Assembly: GCF_050908995.1 (NCBI RefSeq)
Contig: NW_027484929.1
Location: forward strand, 62,001 to 126,000
Reading direction: 5' to 3'
Source: Andrena cerasifolii
Taxonomy: Eukaryota > Arthropoda > Insecta > Hymenoptera > Andrenidae
Length of the DNA: 64,000 nt
In this document: one piece after another, positions 58,374 to 64,000 of the stretch
How the letters are laid out: the number at the start of each line of letters is the position of its first letter
How positions within the stretch are numbered: position 1 is the first letter of the stretch
The notes under the pieces: generated by a model
What the model was told of the DNA's origin: nothing
Databases searched by the model: none
What the model saw: only the letters and a program-made list of their open reading frames with translations
Position numbers and translations under genes: made by a program

Positions 58374-58819
58374 AAAATAAACCTACCCGACCTCTACGTT
58401 TTTCAAATTATCAGGACATACCTCAAACTAACAAACTACCGACGTCTACCAAACATCGTATTGAACCTAGGACGTCGCAACAGATTGCTATAACAATAAC
58501 AAACCCCAGGATTAGGGAAGGATATTTACCACGTATCAAGACCCTCGAACATCTGTACATAGGGGAAGCAGTTGTAAAGAACAGTGAAGGAAAGTGCTAC
58601 GTTATGGCAACAAACACCAGCGATGAACCCCTAGACGTGGAGATAGAACCGCAAACATTGGAGCCGTTTGATATCTTCAGTTCATCAGATGAAGATTTTT
58701 ACTCAGCTGCAGAACACCCGTTAAATTTTAAAACTAACGAAGATAAGAAACAGAAAATCTTGGAAACTCTAAACACCAAACATTTGAACAAGGAGGAACT
58801 AATTTTGTTACAAATTTAG
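58355..58819 (+). pseudogene. pol: pol segment 2: protease to reverse transcriptase linker
   Basis: The frame continues the sense of segment 1 and stops at TAG 58817-58819. It has the pattern typical of the region between protease and reverse transcriptase in insect mdg1/412-like elements: a stretch with TSQQIAITITN, then REGYLPRI, YIGEAVV and LEPFD. An acidic serine-rich stretch (SSSDEDF) and the start of a helical lead-in to reverse transcriptase follow. It stops because of an apparent one-base loss in the A run at about 58811-58814, and the next segment resumes one frame over. No catalytic motif is present and no separate function is known to me. Confidence 0.65.
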
Positions 58820-59163
58820 TTAAAGAATTTCCTGACCGATTTTATCTTCCTGGAGATAAACTAGGTAAGGCTTCCGACTTTAAACATTCAATTCATACAT
58901 CTAACGATATTCCAATCAATACGAGACAATATCGCTATCCTCTCATTCATCAAAAGGAAATTCAAAAACAAATCAGCGCCTTATTATCAAATGGTATAAT
59001 TACACCTTCTAAATCTCCATATAATTCACCTTTATGGATCGTACCAAAGAAAGAAGATGAAAATGGAGTAAAACGTTGGCGATTGGTGATAGATTTCCGC
59101 GGTCTCAACGAAATAACAATTTCTGATAAATATCCATTACCTCAAATCACCGAGAGATTTTAG
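58813..59163 (+). pseudogene. pol: pol segment 3: reverse transcriptase N-terminal part
   Basis: The frame encodes the fingers part of a Gypsy reverse transcriptase. Visible landmarks are EFPDRF near the start, PINTRQYRYP, the block SPYNSPLWIVPKK at about 59014-59052, then RWRLVIDFRGLNE at about 59077-59115 and PLPQITE at about 59134-59154. The usual next motif continues in another frame: an apparent extra AG at about 59155-59156 shifts the frame and produces TAG at 59161-59163. The break falls just before the first catalytic Asp, so no single frame carries a full enzyme. Confidence 0.8.
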
Positions 59164-62100
59164 ATCGACTAGGAGGAGCTAAATATTTTTCAGTCTTTGA
59201 TCTCGCTAGTGGATTTCATCAAATAGAGATGGATCCGAAAGATAAAGCAAAAACAGCATTCACTACTCCAAATGGACATTACGAATTCTCTCGAATGCCT
59301 TTCGGATTAAAGAATGCACCACCCACCTTTCAACGCCTCATGGATCAAGCACTCACTGGACTTCAAGGAACAGACCTCTTTGTCTACTTGGATGACATAG
59401 TGATCTATGCATCATCCTTACAGGAACATAATATTAAAGTCAAAAAGTTGCTAAATCGCCTTCGAGAACATGGATTAACCCTGCAGACCAACAAATGTCA
59501 ATTCTTGCGAAAGGAAGTTGCATACCTTGGACACATTATTTCAAAGGAAGGAGTAAGACCCGATCCTAGGAAACTAAAAGCTGTTCAAGATTTTCCTACA
59601 CCTACAACGCAGAAGAACATTCAACAATTCTTAGGACTTGTAGGATATTACCGAAGATTCGTACCTAATTTCACCACAAAGGCAAAACCTTTAATTAACC
59701 TATTAGGAAAAGGCATCAAATTCAAATGGACTGAAGAACAAGACCAAAGTTTTAAGCAATTACGTAACGAACTTTGTCAACAACCCATATTGCAATATCC
59801 AGATTTCAGTAAACCATTTATTGTAACAACAGATGCCTCCGATTACGCTATTGGAGCTGTACTTAGCCAAGGCGACATAGGAAGCGACCTGCCGATTGCC
59901 TACGCATCCCGCAGCCTAAATAAACCTGAGAAGAACTACTCAGCTACTGAAAAGGAATGTTTGGCCATGGTTTACGCCGTAAGATACTTCAGGCCTTATA
60001 TCTATGGAACCCCATTCACCCTCGTTACAGATCACAGACCACTGTTATGGCTACACTCTGTCAAAGACCCCACTTCTAGACTAATGAAATGGAAACTCCG
60101 ACTTTTGGAGTACGAGTACCAGGTTGTCCACAAATCCGGAAAGACGAATAAGAACGCAGACGCATTATCGCGCAACCCCTCTTCTGCCTGCCTACCACTT
60201 ATTCCACGAGAACTCCAGGATCCTGACTTCAAAGTCCAGATACCGAAAACAGACGCTAACACCGAGACAATTGGGCACCGTATACGACAGCTACGTCGCG
60301 ACAGGGAAAACCGACCTAAGTACCGGGAGACAAGTAGCAGTTCAGACGAGATAGAAGACACCGCACGTGGGAACGTTCAACATTCTCCAATTATACACAA
60401 GAACAGATCTTTTCCCAGCTTATCTCAAGAGGTAACCATGCCAGATGAACGCCAGGAAACCATAAACACTTTTTCGCCCGCAGCAAACTCCACTCAAATC
60501 GTTCCTTTAGATAAGGACCAGACCTTATTTGACGATCTGATATCCTTTGAGGAACCGGCCGAAAATACTGTAATAGAAAATGCAAGAAACATTCAACAAG
60601 ATTTATTTGGTACACCACAAGTATCAACAGAAGTCATGGATGAACCTTTACAACCCTCAATAAACCAGCTACCTGCAGGAGCCACGACCGAAGTCAGTGT
60701 GGAACAACCACCTGACAGCAGGTCAACTCAATCAAGGGTTTTCGACCGCACGCTTGACCCTTACCCATTCTTCACTACCGACACCGAGAATTCAAATGAC
60801 CTTGACAATCTGGAAGAGATCCCGCTAGACCAACCACATAAGATTATCATTTCTTCAAACACCTTTACCGCTGAAGAAGGACATTACGTACACTTCATTT
60901 CTGCCGATTGCAATTTAGTAAACCCAGTTGGAAAATTATTGCTGGACACCGAAATGATTAATAAACCGAATCTTTTAGCAGCTCAACCGAAAAAGGGACG
61001 GGTGATAACAACCGACAATGGATCATTTAAAACCTTTAGTATAATAGTCTCGGATAACTTCTTTGATAATATTAAAAGAGTAGACGTGCTTAACGGATTG
61101 AAAACTCTTCAACACACCCTGGATCAAAATCAGATTAAATCATTTCGAATTTCTGCCACGGGAGACCTTCACAAAATACCGTCCAATGAATTCGTCAAGA
61201 TATTAGAAGAGGTTTTCATAGGAACCTGCCTACAGATTACTTTATGCAACTGTATCATCACTACACCATCCGAAGAGGACAGACAGCACATCATTTGCGA
61301 AGCTCACGACAGTTTAATTGGAGGACACAAAGGAGTAACGAAGACCTACAAACGCATCCGATCAAAATTCTATTGGCCACAAATGCGCAACGACATTCAA
61401 GACTACATCCGAAGATGTCAAAGTTGTCAAGAGCAGAAATTAGTTCGAGCGAAAACTCGTCAGCCGATGTTGATCACCGACACACCTATAGGAGCCTTCG
61501 ACAAAATTTCCTTGGATACAGTGGGACCTTTACCAATTACACCCAGCGGGAACAGACATATTCTCACTATTCAAGATAATCTAACGAAATATTGCGTAGC
61601 TGTAGCAATACCTAATATTCGAGCTGCTACAATTGCAGATGCGTTCGCTAGACATTTCATCGCAATCTACGGTACACCCCGCGCAATATTAACAGACAAA
61701 GGAACTAGCTTCATCGGAACACTTATGACAAATTTATCCGAAATATTTAAAATCAAACAAATCACAACCTCGGGATATAGACCACAAACCAACGGATCTT
61801 TAGAACGAAGTCACATTGTACTCACCGAATATCTCAAGCATTACATGGATAATTACGAAGACTGGGATTTACTAATACCGTTTGCAATGTTCTCTTATAA
61901 CACATCCGTTCACGAAGCAACGAATTTCACCCCATACGAATTAATCTTTGGAAAACCAGCTCGAGAACCAAGTTCTTTCCCAACTGGCGAAAAATTAAAG
62001 TCGTTTGGAGACTACTTAATAGAATTAATAACACACATGACTAATATTCGTAATATAGCTTCCGATAACCTAAACAAAGCAAAAATTCGTTCGAAAAATT

Positions 62101-62201
62101 ATTACGATGCTCACGCAAGACCAGCAACATTTAACAAAGGCGACTCTGTCTACGTACTCAAAGAACCGGCTACCCGGACAACCTCCACTAGACGTCGTTG
62201 A
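59160..62201 (+). pseudogene. pol: pol segment 4: reverse transcriptase core, RNase H, integrase
   Basis: From its first ATG at 59229 the frame gives 990 residues; the sense already begins at 59160 with the block holding the first catalytic Asp (FDLASGFHQ). Residue numbers count from 59229. YLDD is at 53-56. RNase H has D202, E243 and D268 and ends near NADALSR (about 308-314). A spacer follows (about 318-690) with a macro-like segment. Integrase has the zinc motif H693-x6-H700-x29-C730-x2-C733 and the DD35E core D763, D823, E859. The protein stops at residue 990, ten residues after YVLKEP, where related integrases go on into the GPY/F module. All catalytic residues that I looked for are present. 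The reverse transcriptase part is broken upstream, so the copy probably cannot make an active Pol. Confidence 0.92.
60873..61247 (+). other. Macro-domain-like segment inside pol spacer
   Basis: Residues about 549-673 of pol segment 4 start with GHYVHFISADC, pass through PKKGRVITT and a hydrophobic FSIIV strand, then a helix with LKTLQHTL, then IKSFRISATGDL and finish with VKILEEVF and LQITLC. This order recalls small macro domains of the OARD1/TARG1 type (start HxISxDC, middle KxGEV, end IEEVFxxTxIKITVY, quoted from memory). Glycines of the ligand loop seem largely lost, so ADP-ribose binding is doubtful. Macro fold is inference from pattern, not from a search. Confidence 0.45.
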
Positions 62202-62361
62202 CCACTGGCTGGAGCTGGGCTACGTGATACCCAGCGACGACTAAACTTTTACACCCCGCAACACCTAGCGATAAGTACACATTACATTACACTACACCCG
62301 ACAATTCTTTCTCACACTCTTGTTTACAAAAGGATTTGTGGGGCGTTTTTCCTTCTTTTGA

Positions 62362-62388
62362 AAAGCATCGCGGGAATCGCGATGTTTT
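62362..62388 (+). other. Stem-loop just before the polypurine tract
   Basis: The arms AAAGCATCGCG (62362-62372) and CGCGATGTTTT (62378-62388) form an 11-bp stem with one G-U pair around a GGAAT loop. It lies seven bases before the polypurine tract and could affect the RNase H cut that primes plus-strand synthesis; that role is inference. Confidence 0.55.
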
Positions 62389-62394
62389 GTCTAC

Positions 62395-62403
62395 GGGGGG
62401 AGA
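62395..62403 (+). other. Polypurine tract
   Basis: GGGGGGAGA lies directly against the TG of the 3' LTR, the expected place of the plus-strand primer. It is short but contains no pyrimidine. Confidence 0.85.
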
Positions 62404-62631
62404 TGTTACGTATGTGGATCTTTCCCCATACGCCGCTCTCAACCACTTTTCGAGCTCGCGTCTACGAAGGGAAAACGCCCTAAAAATCCTTTTGCTTATC
62501 ACATACCACTAAGGGGGGTCATGATCTCGACCATCTGGATCACGACCATGGGAACGGGAGTGACACGACGACGACCCCGAAGAATTTCCTTATATGGAAA
62601 TTTCAAATGCATCCCCACTCATTTTTGGGAC

Positions 62632-62639
62632 TATATAAA
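62632..62639 (+). promoter_or_regulatory. TATA box of 3' LTR
   Basis: TATATAAA stands at the same offset (228) as in the 5' LTR. It could drive transcription outward into the AT-rich repeat. Confidence 0.65.
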
Positions 62640-63098
62640 CCCTTTGGTTTCTACCCTCTGCGGTTAAAAGCAGTACAGTTACGCGTAGAGTAACGTTGTG
62701 TCACGCTCGTACCGAGTCGGTTGAATTCAGTAAGATCGAGCTAAAGTCTCTGTCGGAATCACAGTTGATCCCATAGAATCCGCGAGTTCGGTTTACATTC
62801 TATTGGACACTTTGTAATAGCCGCTCGTACGCCCCGCATCGCCAGTGCGTCAACACCGAGCAAATTAGTGGTAATTTTCACACATTTATTACACTATTTA
62901 ATCGCGACATTCACATTTGTACCAACTAATCTTGAATACACGAATGGTGTTCACTTCTAAATCGAGTTGATTCGTTAAACCCATCTTTTACCCAGCGATC
63001 CTTATTAAACTTAGTAGCGCTCACCCACTGATACAACTTTACCGCTCGAGTTGTATCAAATAAAAATTAAGAGTTACGAGGCATTAATAACATTTCCC

Positions 63099-63580
63099 GC
63101 GACTCCCTGATCTAGCATCAGGTTAGTTAGCAACCTTTCATCCAAATAAAGGAATTTTACCAACCTAGTGGCTCCCCGATTTCGCATCGGGTTCGTCCAC
63201 GTGTAACCCTCCTACGGCTCCCTGATTTCGCATCAGGTTCGTCCGTATCCTACAGCTCCCTGGTTTCGCACCAGGTTCGTCTGTAAGTCTACCAACCTCC
63301 GAACAGCTCCCTGGTTTCGCACCAGGTTCGTCTGTGAATAATCCAACCTCCTAACAGCTCCTCGACTTCGCGTCGAGTTCGTCTGTGAACATCATCCTAG
63401 TGACACCCCGATTTCGCATCGGGTTCGTTCACGACGTTTCACCCTCCTGCGGCTCCCTGATTTCAAATCAGGTTCGTCCGCGCTTGACTCCATTCCTAGA
63501 GGCTCCCTGATTTCGCATCAGGTTCGTCCTCGCCGTCAATAATCCAAGCGGCTCCCTGATTTCGCATCAGGTTCGTCCGT
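63099..63580 (+). repeat. Hairpin array in 3' LTR
   Basis: This is the counterpart of the array at 56172-56653, with the same ten units and no difference seen. In the element transcript this copy lies beyond the candidate poly(A) signals, apart from the first unit, so it is probably not part of the RNA 3' end. Confidence 0.85.
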
Positions 63581-63669
63581 GCACCTTACTAACAAATTCG
63601 TTAACCATATTCCTTGGGAAATACCCTTCTCGCCGGCCTCTCGCGTTGCCGCAGCCCCGGCTCGTAACA

Positions 63670-63673
63670 TCGA
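63670..63673. repeat. Target-site duplication TCGA, right copy
   Basis: TCGA follows the terminal CA of the 3' LTR and matches 55473-55476. The next three bases, AAA, still fit the satellite (TATCGAAAA) before the sequence changes to another repeat. Confidence 0.88.
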
Positions 63674-64000
63674 AAATTTATATACCTATTTTTTTAATTA
63701 GCTATTTTTCTCTATTTATACACCTATTTTTTCTCTAGTTTATTTACCTCTTTTTTTCTGTATTTATTTACCTACTTTGTTTTCTCTACTTCATTACCTA
63801 TTTTTCACTGTTTATTTACCTATTTTTTCCTCCAATTTATTTACCTATTTTTTCCTTAATTTATTTACCTATTTTTTTCTTTACCTTTTTTTCTTTGATT
63901 TATTTAGCTATTTTTCTCTATTTATACACCTATTTTTTCTCTAGTTTATTTACCTATTTTTTCTCTGTTTATTTACATATTTTTTCCTTTAATTTATTTA
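63674..64000. repeat. AT-rich tandem repeat with TTTATTTACCTATTTTTTC units
   Basis: The sequence is strongly strand-biased: the + strand is rich in T and poor in G. A degenerate unit of about 25-30 bases built on TTTATTTACCTATTTTTT with CTCT or CCTT tails recurs about a dozen times. A longer order is visible, since the stretch starting TTAGCTATTTTTCTC at 63698 recurs at 63904 (206 bases later) with about 50 bases identical. It is unrelated to the 14-bp satellite and runs off the window. No gene is seen. Confidence 0.85.

Larger units (their letters stand above)
62202..62403 (+). other. 3' untranslated region of the element
   Basis: About 200 bases lie between integrase and the 3' LTR. The first 40 bases are GC-richer than the rest of the element and stay open in another frame until a TAA at 62242-62244. 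After that comes a stretch with no coding sense, a stem-loop and the polypurine tract. No env is present. Confidence 0.75.
55477..63669 (+). mobile_element. Full-length Ty3/Gypsy LTR retrotransposon
   Basis: This is an 8193-bp element with two 1266-bp LTRs, a primer binding site, gag, a pol in the order protease, reverse transcriptase, RNase H, integrase (diagnostic of Ty3/Gypsy rather than Copia), and a polypurine tract. A 4-bp TCGA duplication flanks it. There is only about 200 bp between the end of integrase and the 3' LTR, so no env. Pol is interrupted by three apparent frame breaks and the integrase C-terminus is short, so the copy is probably defective. The long RNase H to integrase spacer and the motif between protease and reverse transcriptase recall mdg1/412-like elements of insects; this placement is from memory. 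Confidence 0.97.
62404..63669 (+). repeat. 3' LTR
   Basis: The LTR is 1266 bp from TGTTACG to CGTAACA, and I found no difference from the 5' LTR. It carries the TATA box at 62632-62639, poly(A) signals at 63059-63064 and 63145-63150, and the hairpin array at 63099-63580. Confidence 0.97.

Noticed and set aside
62202..62403. An env gene
   Set aside because: There is too little sequence between integrase and the LTR, and no signal peptide or membrane segment.

Overview
The window is heterochromatin-like eukaryotic DNA with no host gene that I can recognise. About 54 kb (1-14455 and 15723-55476) is one satellite array of roughly 14-bp monomers of the form CCGATATTGAAAAA, mixed with 12-bp and 16-bp variants and organised into higher-order repeats from 192 bp up to several kb. 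The pol of the retrotransposon at the right end resembles Ty3/Gypsy elements of insects. A hymenopteran such as an ant, bee or wasp is my best guess, from memory of similar pol proteins, and is not proven.

Layout. (1) 1-14455 is satellite. (2) 14456-15722 is a solo LTR flanked by a 4-bp duplication TTGT. (3) 15723-55476 is more satellite, with internal large duplications. (4) 55477-63669 is a full-length Ty3/Gypsy retrotransposon on the + strand, of the same family as the solo LTR, with a TCGA target duplication: 5' LTR, tRNA-Leu-type primer site, gag, protease, inter-domain linker, reverse transcriptase, RNase H, a long spacer holding a macro-domain-like segment, integrase, polypurine tract, 3' LTR. 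No env is seen. (5) 63674-64000 is a different AT-rich tandem repeat, so the element sits within a few bases of the junction of two arrays.

The two LTRs of the full element look identical (1266 bp each), so it inserted recently. Even so, pol is split by three apparent frame breaks and integrase lacks its usual C-terminal module, so this copy looks unable to move by itself unless the breaks are assembly errors. The most striking signal is in the LTR: ten tandem copies of a two-stem hairpin whose stems vary between copies while pairing is kept in both the inner and the outer stem. This is the signature expected of a selected RNA structure in the transcript leader. A second notable point is that the site occupied by the solo LTR exists empty about 8.1 kb upstream in a duplicated block, which orders the satellite duplication before the LTR insertion.
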